A stretch of DNA of 64,000 nt from Cladopsammia gracilis (taxonomy: Eukaryota; Cnidaria; Anthozoa; Scleractinia; Dendrophylliidae). Where the stretch lies: assembly GCA_022457155.1 (NCBI GenBank), contig JAJGOT010000053.1:2113501-2177500 (forward strand), given 5' to 3'. This document shows, in pieces, positions 54,224 to 64,000 of the stretch. Position 1 is the first letter of the stretch; every line of letters begins with the position of its first letter. Made by a program: the position numbers and the translations under genes. The notes under the pieces were generated by a model. That model was not told where the DNA came from. It did no database searches and saw nothing but the letters and a program-made list of their open reading frames with translations.

Positions 54224-57200
54224 TTAAATTGGACATTCCCAGTAATGAATGTGACAATCGAATGCAGTATTTACAGTCCCTTTGTATTTGCATTCGTAAG
54301 TTCTCTTTCCATCTGCGGTGATTGTACTCGAGAGTGTAACAACTTTGGCATAATCTGTTTCACAATTAACGCCAAGGAACTTCATGTACTGTAACAAAAT
54401 GGATTATTTCGTAACAATGTTAGAATACTTATGTGTGCTTAGGAAAATGTCTTTGGCTGTTAAGTAATGATCCGCATAAGAAGGATAGCGCTGAACGGCA
54501 ATGGAATGTCAAGCACGATGGAATGTCAAGTTTTTTCATTGTTACAACTAGTGATCTCATTGGCCTAGATTTAAAAAACCGCTAAAAAGTTAAGGTTCAA
54601 GGTGCATTTTGTCTAATTTTTTTAAGGTTTCAAGTAATTTAAGACCCAATCGCACAACATACAATTTTTAAAAGATATTGTATTTGGGGAACTTCATCAA
54701 AGAAGCAAAATTATTAGCTAATGTCTTCTGCTATTCTGATTGGTTAAGCACGAACATTTCCTAAAATTTATTTGACGCAAATGGATTTTCTTTACTTTTA
54801 TAATGAAATATAATTATTAACCATCAGCTCCTCCTCTATTCTTGAAATCAAAGAAATTCTATGTGGGAAAGAGCCAATGCCGCAGAACAATAAAGTTTGC
54901 TATCGTTCTTATGTGGAACATTACTTAATTCTTTAACTCCAAAATCAAAATTTCAGAAAAATTCCCAATTTCTTTTGGTGAAATAATTATGGAAAAATAA
55001 GTACATACCAATGAAAATTTTCGATAAATATTAACCTGTAGAGGATACCCTTTAAAATTCAGATTTTCCTTATAAAAGAGATATTTTGTGGTTAAAAATG
55101 GTATTTGAACTTGTTATATATGGTCAGTGATGGTAGCAGGAAACAATTGATCAACCGGAATATGAAGAAGAAAGGTCAAAATTAACAATGAAGTACAAGT
55201 GAGGTATTTCTAATCGCAATGGCCGTTTTCGTCAGAAAAAGCGAGAAGTCCGTTGCTGAATAAGTCACTCACTGATAGTAAAAATGGACACAAATAAGAA
55301 AGATAATAGTTTCTGTGTATGTCTCATAATCTAAACGAGAAAGCACTTCATTTGTAGGTTTTCAATTGAGAAAGTAAAGTAATTTTCATGACAATTGCTT
55401 TGCATTACTACGCTTTGTAATTCTCAACCAAACAGCCAAAAAAAAAAAAACAATCGTAACTTGCCTGCACGCGTTTTCCCGCGCTTGGCGCCGGTTTCAT
55501 GTATTTACTTCGAGCCTGATTGGTTCATTTGACTGTCTGCGTCTGTTGTGATTGGCCGGAGTAATTACTTTGGTTTTACGATACTCAACTGAAAAGAAAA
55601 CTGCTCTATATGGGAGTAACAAGAAGTTAAAGCCTTGAAATTTCCAGCATAAAACAAGACACTCCCAGACGTTAAATTTTTCGTTTCGCAGGCGGTCAGC
55701 GGCAATTCGCGTGATGGCGCAGATTTTTAAAAAGAATGTGAGACAGCTCCGTTTTCTTGTAAGCAATGTACACAAACGACAATTTCTCAAAATCAACTCA
55801 TTAAAATTTCATGAAATTTGTCAGAATTGGCTTATTTTTATCGCATTTCAAATAATGAGAACTTTAAAATGGAAGTCTAACAAAGGAATTCTGTGACACT
55901 ATCAATATTGACTGGAACTGAAGCTATGTTCTTAAATAATTAAAAAAAAACCGTTTTAAAATTTGGTCGAGCCAATTTTAAACAATCGGAATTATTTATT
56001 GTAAGCTATGTGCAAGTTCGTGAGAAAATCTAATGACTGGATTTTAAGTAAAGTTTATAAAAGTCGGGAAATTTTAGGGTTGTTTTCAATCATCCACGCT
56101 GTCATGGAAACTGTTCAAAGCGCAAATTTAAGTCGTTAATTAAAATCTCCCATCACTATATTTTCCTTTTGTCAAGTTTTAGCTTCATGCAAAGCTGCAA
56201 CCTTTTTCACATAACGCCCTAACGAATGACATATACTCACAACCTATCAAAACTGTGTTCGGCCTCCTTAAACTCTAAGCCCGGTTGTTAAAAGCACTTA
56301 TCCATGCCGATTAAAAATTTAACCAATTATTTAATTTCACTCTTTGAAAATGTTTTCGAAAGGCCAGATTTAGTGAAATAAAGTCAAAGTAGAAACTGAA
56401 GTGCCGAAAACGTTTGAAAACCCCTCATGATTGACAGGAGCCCAATATTAGTAATTCAACTACAATTAGGTAATACCCTATGGGCATCCCTACTGCGCAT
56501 AATATCTTACGTCATTTGCGCGTGCACCAGCGCGCGCGCATTCCGAAACAAAAGGGTTTCCATTTGAAGATTCGGTCTCCCGGTAAATAAGTGAGTGTTT
56601 TCTCGTAAACAAGCACGGAGACCTTATAATCTTTTATATTACATGTGTCTGAAGAAAATATATATTTTGATGTACTATGTAATAAATAACTGTGCAAAGT
56701 TTTAAAAATATTTCATGATATAACTTCTTTTCGATGGAACCATCTGAAAATGACACTGCCTAGATCCTGCCTAGTTATTTATGACCTGCAGTTGAACTGT
56801 TGGTAGGCTTACCTTTGATTCAGTTATTGAGACGGTTGCTTCACTTGAAATGCTAGTATTCTTTTCCAACTTGTAAGAACAACGTGAGAGAGTACAAGGA
56901 CAAGACGGCTCTGGTGCAACTGAGGCACCAGAAAGACCCTGAGTATCATGCGATACTATCGTTTTATTTTCCTGAGGAAGTAAATAACAACCGAAATGTT
57001 AAATATCGATTGCCCTATGTTGGAAGACCTTGGAAAGCGTAACATACACAAAAATTATACAACGATGGTCACTGTTAAGAGGTTAACACGGTTACCATGG
57101 ACAAAATGTTATGGAAGCTGGTTTGTTGGGGAACTTCTATCAGAATTCATTTCAAAACATTAAATTTTAATTAGACTTGTAATGTAGTTCTAACTTTTGA

Positions 57201-58269
57201 GTCTGTGGATGAAATCGTATGGTGTGACCATTGAAATTAAACCTCTTTGGCAGTCCTTTTGCATGGTACCATTTGTTTTCCAATAGTTTACACAAAGTAA
57301 TTTGGGATTTTTCTTTAATTTTGATGTTTGGCACTCATTGGAGTTGTGATTATGGATTACCTCTTTTACCTTGTTTGTGATGGTTGAGTTCTTCAAGTTT
57401 GCAAGTTTTCCCAGATCACGCAGTGCCTTCAACGATTTTTTGATCTCTTGGAAGCTTTTACAGTCAACCGGTTCCTCATTTCCTAGTGTTAAATGTAGAA
57501 CAAAAAATATATAAATTATACATATATCTTGAAAAAAAAAAACAATGAATGCGTACGTTTAAGAAGTATTTCTCAGAGTAGATCTGCCGGGCTTTTTTCT
57601 ATCATTCAGTTCCGATTTTAGGTGAATCCTTTTTTAATCCAAGAAAGCACACGATGATAACACATGTCACTCTTACCTTTATCTTACCTAAAAATAAGTT
57701 GATTTACTGTTGATTGTCTTGATATTTCCTAGTTTCACTAGTTTTTAACCGGGACGCGACTTTAAACTTAAGGGTTTAAAAACGTGCTTGAGAATCGTTC
57801 TGTTTTTAAGGAGAAGAAAACTGAAAAGGTTTTCATGCCCTTATTTACCTTTTGGACATGCAGCAAGCAATGACGAATTCTCCAATTTGTTGACTTTTAA
57901 CGATGTCAAAATCGCTAAAACAAGGCTACCGATAGACATCAGCATAAAGATCACAATGAGAACCACAATTAGGCACATCCCGTATCGAGACAGGTGAAGC
58001 TTATTGCAAGCAATCCTTGGATCTCTACTGTGCCTTTTTTGGTTCCCAGCCTTTTGGTTCCCAGCCGCAAGATTCTGAATTCTCTCTTCCGCTAGCATGG
58101 AATGGGTACAAATTGCTATTCTTGGGTTACACTCAGAACTAGTTCTTCGTCGATGGGCTGGGCTGTCTTGCTCAGGCTCATCGTCGGGAACTTTGTTTTT
58201 ACCAAGTTTGCCATCACATAGATCACCCGTCTCGAAAACACACTCACATCCTTCTACTAAACGCTGCAT
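54224..58269 (-). CDS. type II membrane protein, unrecognised, paralogue A
   Basis: Four exons on the minus strand, 58269-57849, 57482-57370, 56971-56813 and 54388-54224, have GT-AG borders and the same phases as paralogue B. Together they give one 285-residue frame. The first exon is 22 codons longer than in B, through a Lys/Arg-rich insertion containing AGNQKAGNQK, a small internal duplication. The transmembrane segment (about residues 97-123) is nearly identical to B's. The third exon differs most: B's GLPG and CLCTLSLC become GLSG and CPCTLSRC, and four codons are lost. The last exon keeps VVTLSST, ADGKRTYEC and YWECPI. One cysteine of the B last-exon pattern (CKC) is Tyr here. Conservation of splice sites and frame in both copies suggests that both are working genes. 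The function is unknown. Confidence 0.74.
55355..55606. mobile_element. TA-type MITE family, copy
   Basis: TTTTCAATTGAGAAAGTAAA at the left, GGTTTTACGATACTCAACTG and AACTGCTCT at the right; the middle matches 32574-32856. It is orthologous in position to 40255-40470 of the left duplication unit. From here to 56690 there is intronic AT-rich sequence with no other recognised feature. Confidence 0.7.
57180..57346. repeat. 88-bp-unit element, single-unit copy in paralogue A
   Basis: One unit (GTAGTTCTAACTTTTGAGTC, GTGTGACCATTGAAATT, TTTTGCATGGTACCATTTG) and the right edge GGCACTCATTGGAG. It ends about 25 bases from the donor site of exon 57482-57370. Paralogue B has the amplified version at the same place. 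Confidence 0.75.
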
Positions 58270-58870
58270 TTCTAATGCTCTAGCGTAATATACTGACAGA
58301 GATCAGATTTACATGCGAAGGATATCTCTTCACAACTCTGGTCATCGGAGGGCAGGCTTTTGCGTTTATAAATATAAAACATGTTAAGTCAACCGGAAGT
58401 TAGAAAACGAGGACACTCATAGACCATATTTAGATTTCATCATATCAGATTTTTAAACAATTTCATTTTCTGTCATCTACGGCTCAGTTGTTCATATTTT
58501 CATCAACTAAACTTTGATTTTTACGTAAAATAATTTACTGCGGTTTTCCATACGTTGTCATTTTCTGTCATGCGATTTGTTTTAATCGTTTTAAAGTTTT
58601 TCACTGCAGTTTTTCTTCTGCAATTTAATTTTCTGTCCTGTAAAGACTCCGGTCAGATTTACATGCAAGGATTTCTCGTTTCAGTTCACGACTCTGGTCA
58701 AAGGGCAGGCTTTTGAGTATAGTAACGGAGATGCCAAACATATAAAACATGTCAGGTCAAGAGGTTAGAAATTTGAAACAATTGAAGACTTTATTTGGAT
58801 TTCGTCACATCGGATTTTTAAACGATTTCATTTTCTGTACACTTCATGTACTTTGTCACGTTTTCATCCA

Positions 58871-59290
58871 CTAAATTGTATTAACATGTAAAACAATTTA
58901 ATGCTGCTTAATTTCTGTACGATGTCCTTTTCCGTCATGCGACTTGTATTGTTTCATCCACTGGTTTGTAATAACCATGTTAAATTTCACTGCAGCTTTT
59001 TCCACAATTTCATTTTCTGTCCGGCGGTTTGGCTTGTTTTCTTTAACACTGCACTATATTTATATCTCTACACTGTGGTTAATTTATTGATTTCATTTTC
59101 TGTCACTCCTCTTGGTTTGTCATCAGAATTTTCCTCGCTTTTTTAACTTCTCTCATCAACGCATGCACAGTTTCTCATTATTTTACCACTATTCTGGCCA
59201 GCCAAGATGTTTAAAGGTAATGTTTCAGTGACGAAGATCCAAAAGCCAAACAAACCTGAAAAAGTGGGAATAGAGGAGCGGCAGACACCC
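58871..59290. other. no gene seen
   Basis: AT-rich sequence continuing the TTTCATTTTCTGT-containing region found upstream of both membrane-protein paralogues. No exon recognised. Confidence 0.35.
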
Positions 59291-59301
59291 GGACATATTG
59301 C

Positions 59302-59522
59302 TAGGCTTTTACACAAGTTGCTCGGCAACTTTTTGGCAACTTTTGGCCTTTCGAGCAACTTTTGAGCAACTTATGGTTTCGAGCATTTTTTCGGCAACTT
59401 ATGGTCTTTCGTCGAAAGACCATAAGTTGCCGAAAAAATGCTCGAAACCATAAGTTGCTCAAAAGTCGCTCGAAAGGCCAAAAGTTGCCAAAAAGTTGCC
59501 GAGCAACTTATGTAAAAGCCTA
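59302..59522. mobile_element. near-perfect palindromic element, hAT-like
   Basis: Two arms of about 110 bases form one almost perfect palindrome centred near 59412 (CTTTCGTCGAAAG). CATATTGC flanks both ends (59294-59301, 59523-59530), an 8-bp target duplication, and the ends begin TAGGCTTTTAC. An 8-bp duplication with TAG-type ends fits the hAT superfamily. Motifs AGTTGC and GCAACTT recur along the arms. It is non-coding; the frames on both strands mirror each other. Confidence 0.88.
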
Positions 59523-59954
59523 CATATTGCCTTATTTGGGCATAACGGGAAGTGCTGCTAAACAGGGGCGTGGTGTTTGAGGAATACCGAATTTCAGTAT
59601 TAAGATTCATGCAGTTTCAATAAACTTGTTCAGTTTGTACACTACCAGCCGCATTTCCTTATCGCTTTTGAAAGGCAACTTGATCATATTTCCTCGACAA
59701 CACCTTTAAATCATTTTCAAGATGAATTCTGCTGTTTTCTTGCTGTTTTGACTGTTTTGTGTTGTTGTTGGTTTCCTTGTACACGAAGAGGCGGTGGGTA
59801 TATCTAAAACTGTAACACCACTACATGACAATTTTTTAGTAGTACTGTATTGTCATTGCTAGCCTTTAAGCCATTAAGCTATTAAGCCCGGGCTTAACAT
59901 GAATTTCAGCAGCTGAAATGCAGTAATTTGTTATACTGTTTTCGTTGAATTACT

Positions 59955-60017
59955 CATACATACATACATACATACATACATACATACAAACATACAAACA
60001 TACACACATACATACAT
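59955..60017. repeat. CATA tetranucleotide microsatellite
   Basis: About fifteen CATA units, with CAAA interruptions in the second half. The tyrosine/valine/cysteine-rich minus-strand frame across it is a by-product. The next 250 bases (to 60265) hold GC-rich inverted motifs: CGGGGCCGGACG against CCGTCCGGCCC, and GTCATGGCGCACGG against CGTACGCCATGAC. Confidence 0.85.
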
Positions 60018-60543
60018 AAACTTTACAATATGACCGTACGGCCCCGCTGACGCAATCCTACAGAAAATAGAATCGCAAGGTGACGTGAGCGGGGCCGGAC
60101 GAGTTGACGTGAGTCGGTCCGGAAAAAGCCGTCCGGCCCCGCTTGAATTCAAGAGTTAGGTTGGGGAAAATATTTGGCTTTCGGTCATGGCGCACGGACC
60201 TTGCTGCGCTCGGTTCGTACGCCATGACCTCAAGCCAAATGTTTTCCCGTCCGGCCCTCCCTGACACAGTCAATAAGTGCATAATATTTCACCACGGATT
60301 TACAGGGTAGCAGGAATGACTAATTTCTCCGAGAAAATAATATGCCCTATTCTAATTAACTGAAAAAAGAAACATTGTATATTTTCATTTAAATTACATA
60401 TACGTATTTCCAGGTGGTCAATAATTGGATAATACATAGCTTGAAATTACCTTTAAAACGTTTTAATTTGGAAAATAAAATCATGACTTTCAAAATAATT
60501 TGAAAATTATATTTGAGCGCCTTCGGTGATATACCTCAATAAA

Positions 60544-60819
60544 CATGAAATTTTCGCGACACGTTAATTTCGCGATTTTGAAGGGCGCATATTTTGCGAC
60601 AATTTATTTTACGATATTTTCTTACTTGCATCACCCATTTTGCATCAGTGGAATGGCTTGAGAACCGACAGTTTTTGGTCGACCTTTATATCTTCAAGAC
60701 TTGTTCTTGTCACCATATAACTGGCGGTATTTCTGAAATAATTTACCCAACGGGACTTACATAACAAAATTTCGCGACACTTATTTTTAGCGAAATTATA
60801 GTGTCACGAAAATTTCATG
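60544..60819. mobile_element. inverted-repeat MITE
   Basis: CATGAAATTTTCGCGACAC and GTGTCACGAAAATTTCATG are terminal inverted repeats with one mismatch or indel. The repeated motif TTTCGCGA occurs inside in both orientations. Non-coding. Confidence 0.75.
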
Positions 60820-60936
60820 TAATAAGGAATTTCTTCTTTTGCGCTTACACGATGACAAATGCTAATCTTGTAACGAATTATTTAGAGTCATAAAATAACA
60901 TTTTGTTATTTGCTTTTTATCTTACATTGTAGTCTT

Positions 60937-62297
60937 CAGGGCCGGGTTGTTCAAAAAACGATTAAGCTACCCCAGGATTAGCGTCAATTTTTAATCCAGT
61001 TAAATAACTAATCAATGAAAATTTTTCTAAAGACTTTTTGGTCTTCAGTTTCGACTTTGACTTGTCTTCACCTCTAGCTTAAGAAAAGCTTTTGAAAACA
61101 TTTTTAAACAAGAGGCGCCCAGCAGCCTATACTCATACTAACCCCAACTGCTCCTTTTGTCATCAGACTTTTTACAATAACTGTGCGAATTCTCGCGCGC
61201 TGATTGGCTAATTTTTATTATCAATAAGAGTACAGACGGATAAAACGATAAAACGATAAAGCTGACGCCATTAGCGAAAGTTTCTTCCAAACTTGTCAGC
61301 GCTGCGTTTTTCGTGGCGAGAATTCACAAATCCAGAATTATTCAATGAGAAAATCGTCCAAAATGGATGAGATGAACCTCAAGAAGCTAAAACCGCTATA
61401 GTGGAAAAAGAAGAGCTTTCAGAGATAAAATCTTGCTTCGAGGAACTTCGTACGTTTTAATCAATGCGGGAGCAATGCGGGGCTGAGATTTTTCTCACTT
61501 TGGATTTCAGAACTGAAGAAGTAATAAATAAATAAATACTTTATTAACGTGTCATCCGTTCTAGTTTACAAGAAACTAATTGGAGACATCTAACTAAAAG
61601 TACTAACTAATAAGAATTAAAATTATTTATAAGAGAATTAAATTAAATTATAGAATTAGAATTAAATTAAATTAAGTTAAGAAGCGGAGATGTAAAGAAT
61701 TTCTAAAGGTAAAGTAAAACAAATTACATTTTTCGATAGGGATTTATTTATGTTGATATCAATCTGTGATTGACTTTTTCTTTGTGTTCTTGTTAGTTTT
61801 GGAGAATTGTTTATAAACGTGCTCAAATTCAATAGTTTCATTTCTTTCATCGAAGACAGCTCGGCCTCGATGCGCTATAAATGGTTCGCGTTTTGCTTTT
61901 AAACATAAACTTATGGAGATTTGAATAAAATTTTTGGAAAGAAGATTGTGTTGTCCATTTTTATCTGTTTGTTAATTCATTACATTGGTTGAAAAGCTAT
62001 TTTATGTAAACAAAACAAGACTTGGATTTTATAGTTCTAACTTCACTCAATCAGTTTATCGGGCAATTTTTCATAAGCAACAGGTGTATTTCTTCTGAAA
62101 TTAAGCGTACTAGTTATTCTAGACGGAGAAAAGTTTTTTTTTGTGAACATTTGTGCGGTCTAAATGTACTGTGCAGACGGTCGTGTTATTCTGTTTTTGA
62201 GAATTGCTAAAATTGAAAAAATAGCCCGGTCGCCAATCTTAATCTTAGACCGCGGTTTTGTTAAACACCATCTAAACTTCGTTAAACAACCGGCCCT
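60937..62297. mobile_element. 1.36-kb inverted-repeat element with nested LINE-tail sequence
   Basis: CAGGGCCGGGTTGTTCA at the left and GTTAAACAACCGGCCCT at the right are inverted ends. Inside, 61510-61680 starts with AATAAATAAATAAATACTTT and looks like a minus-strand LINE or SINE tail, followed by an AATTAAATTA low-complexity stretch. A related end (AAGCCCGGTTGTTAAAAGC) occurs alone near 56278. No transposase frame was recognised. Confidence 0.6.
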
Positions 62298-62690
62298 ATA
62301 TTAAGTAAAATTTCCGCCAAGGTTTCCCCTTTTAAAGTATGAAAAATGAAAAGCTACGATCAACTCTAATTGTTTTTAGTTTTTAATTACCGGAACCGCA
62401 GCATTTATGACAATTTTTTTATTTGGCCTATAGTTAATGTGCACTGGTGATCCTTGCAATCTGATTGGCTCTCAGCAGTGCGATTTATCCTAAATGGCAC
62501 TATTTTTTGCTCTAAATGGCATTTTTTTCCCAGCCAGTGCGATTTATTCCTGAATCGCACTATTTTTTGCTCTAAATCGCATCTCAGTCCCGGTTTTTAC
62601 AAATCACCTAATGTATCAATAAAATATTGGTCCTGAATAAAATCCTGTATTCGGGCGATTAAATTGTGTGATTTCAAAATGGATCTAATA
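62298..62690. other. intergenic with a short tandem duplication
   Basis: Around 62475-62580 a unit of about 60 bases occurs twice: AGTGCGATTTAT, then GCACTATTTTTTGCTCTAAAT. The units differ by a few bases. No gene is seen. Confidence 0.5.
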
Positions 62691-62694
62691 AAGT

Positions 62695-62830
62695 GGTAAT
62701 TGAACTTCGTGTCGTGCAATTTTGGTCTGAAATCATACTTTTGCCTTCAAACTCGCGCTGCGCGCTCGTTCGATATTGAAATCACGCGTATGATTTCAGA
62801 CCAAATTGCATTCCACTCAGTTCAATTACC
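62695..62830. mobile_element. hairpin MITE
   Basis: GGTAATTGAACTTCGTG and TTTGGTCTGAAATCATAC at the left are mirrored by GTATGATTTCAGACCAAA and CAGTTCAATTACC at the right, around a TCGCGCTGCGCGC loop. Non-coding. Confidence 0.75.
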
Positions 62831-63945
62831 ATGCATTATGAATTAAGAAGTTGTAACTCAAAATGAAATGATTTATTCTGGTTTTGTTTTCCAGTCAAGA
62901 TTTTTTTATTTGTAGCCAAATAGGCTACATTCTTACATTAAGTAGAACGAATGGGAATGGGATATATTTTGTATAAGGCCCTTCGTGTTTATCAACTGAG
63001 AAAGATAAATGGCTCAAGTTGTCACATTGTTAATACAAAGCAGGGAGATACATTAAACATTTCATTCCGAAGGTCCGCTCATGTGACATGGTCAGTTTAA
63101 ACATTGAGTTTGTGGAGGAACGTCGACAAAGGGGGGAAGGAGGGTGGAGAAAAAGGATAGGGACTGAAAAGATTTGGATTTCCCTTTCAAAGTTAATTTG
63201 AATTATTGAATATATTTTCCTCTTTTAGCCGGGCATTCTTATGAATTTCACAGCACTTAAACTTTTCGTCGCCTTCGTTGAACCCGTGTATTTGTGCTTT
63301 CTCAATCAATCACAGCTTGTCGAGTTCATTTATACTTTCAGCCTTTTTTTATTGGTTTCCCGCGTCATTTGATGGTGATGGCCTATTCTTGGTTTGCACT
63401 TGACGTTATCAAAATACATCCTACAGAGCTGTTTCTAACATGGTATGTAGATATATACCAGGCTTAGTGAAGGATTGTAGCTACAATCCTTCACTAAACG
63501 TTTTAGGTTTTAACGATGTTTTGCTTCCGATTTGTAAAGGTTTTAATTGTGTCACGCAATTCGTCGTAATTTCAGATAAGCCGTGAAAATAAACAGAATT
63601 GGACCAGTTAAAAGTTATTTTTGCATTATAGGTGCTTAATTATAAGCCGATTCAGTTAACGTATCTCATAGTGAATCCAATCTTTTGTGATGAGATTTTT
63701 TGCGTTATTATGACTTTGAAATTTTGGCCGCCATTTTAGTATACTGAAGTGGAATACTACGTGTAGAATACATAAATAACATGGGTTTCTTTTCGCAAAG
63801 TAAATTAGTTGGCATAACATACCCCCTCCCCACGTCCATTGACAGTTTACGAATGCGCCAATGCTTGCAATTGTGGTGTACGTGCTTCTGTTAACAGATG
63901 ACCACAGATACATGATTATAAATATATGCCTTACCGGAGACTGCG
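62831..63945. other. no gene seen
   Basis: AT-rich sequence. The only marked structure is a perfect palindrome at about 63474-63501 (GTGAAGGATTGTAG and its complement). A 105-codon minus-strand frame at 63656-63973 starts in the G-run at the window edge and has no recognisable domain. Confidence 0.4.
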
Positions 63946-63949
63946 AGCC

Positions 63950-64000
63950 CCGGGGGGGGGGGGGGACTCCCACGTAAAAATGGCGGGGGTGCTCGTCGTA
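63950..64000. mobile_element. end of a G-run MITE, cut by the window
   Basis: A run of 14 G followed by ACTCCCACGTAAAAATGGCG and GGGGTGCTCGTCGTA matches 44650-44700 nearly base for base. The rest of the element lies outside the window. Confidence 0.65.

Larger units (their letters stand above)
53110..58870. repeat. tandem segmental duplication, right unit
   Basis: Collinear with 38500-48010 (see that entry). This unit keeps the shorter introns and carries paralogue A. The pogo-like insertion at 53331-53894 is specific to this unit. Confidence 0.8.

Overview
This is eukaryotic, AT-rich, intron-rich DNA, most likely from an anthozoan cnidarian, probably a stony coral. That placement is an inference. 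It rests on a fibrinogen-like secreted lectin-type gene of a family I know from corals and anemones, a DUF6589-like gene of the kind expanded in cnidarians, a rhodopsin-like GPCR whose visible coding sequence is one exon, tRNA-derived SINEs and a very dense load of small inverted-repeat DNA transposons. There are no bacterial operons and no CRISPR.

Layout. 3.9-5.4 kb (minus): the two C-terminal exons of a fibrinogen-like gene; a signal-peptide exon that may belong to it lies at 21.6 kb. 7.6-9.8 kb: a large foldback element with a 10-bp target-site duplication. 9.9-15.9 kb (plus): a six-exon DUF6589-like gene. 18.0-18.8 kb (minus): a two-exon SRF-like MADS-box gene, head-to-head across 297 bp with an unrecognised multi-exon gene on the plus strand (19.1-20.1 kb; possible later exons at 23.7 and 28.1 kb). 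29.5-30.5 kb: a 1-kb TA-flanked element immediately upstream of a class A GPCR (30.6-31.7 kb, plus). 33-38 kb: repeat-rich, with an 88-bp tandem array and several transposons with visible target-site duplications. 39.1-47.4 kb and 54.2-58.3 kb (both minus): two complete four-exon paralogues of an unrecognised type II membrane protein, within a tandem segmental duplication. 59-64 kb: further foldback elements.

The gene pairs with something to say about function are the MADS-box gene and its divergent partner, which probably share one promoter, and the two membrane-protein paralogues, whose ectodomains differ while the transmembrane segment is conserved. The clearest structural novelty is a dispersed element family (24.5, 33.2, 45.9 and 57.2 kb) whose interior is an 88-bp unit that occurs once or is amplified to about ten copies. 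Two otherwise intact genes (14.38 and 20.01 kb) are each broken by exactly one extra base in a homopolymer, which suggests consensus error rather than pseudogenes.

All exon models were built by eye from GT-AG sites and phase matching, without transcript data. Family names rest on motif recognition, not searches.
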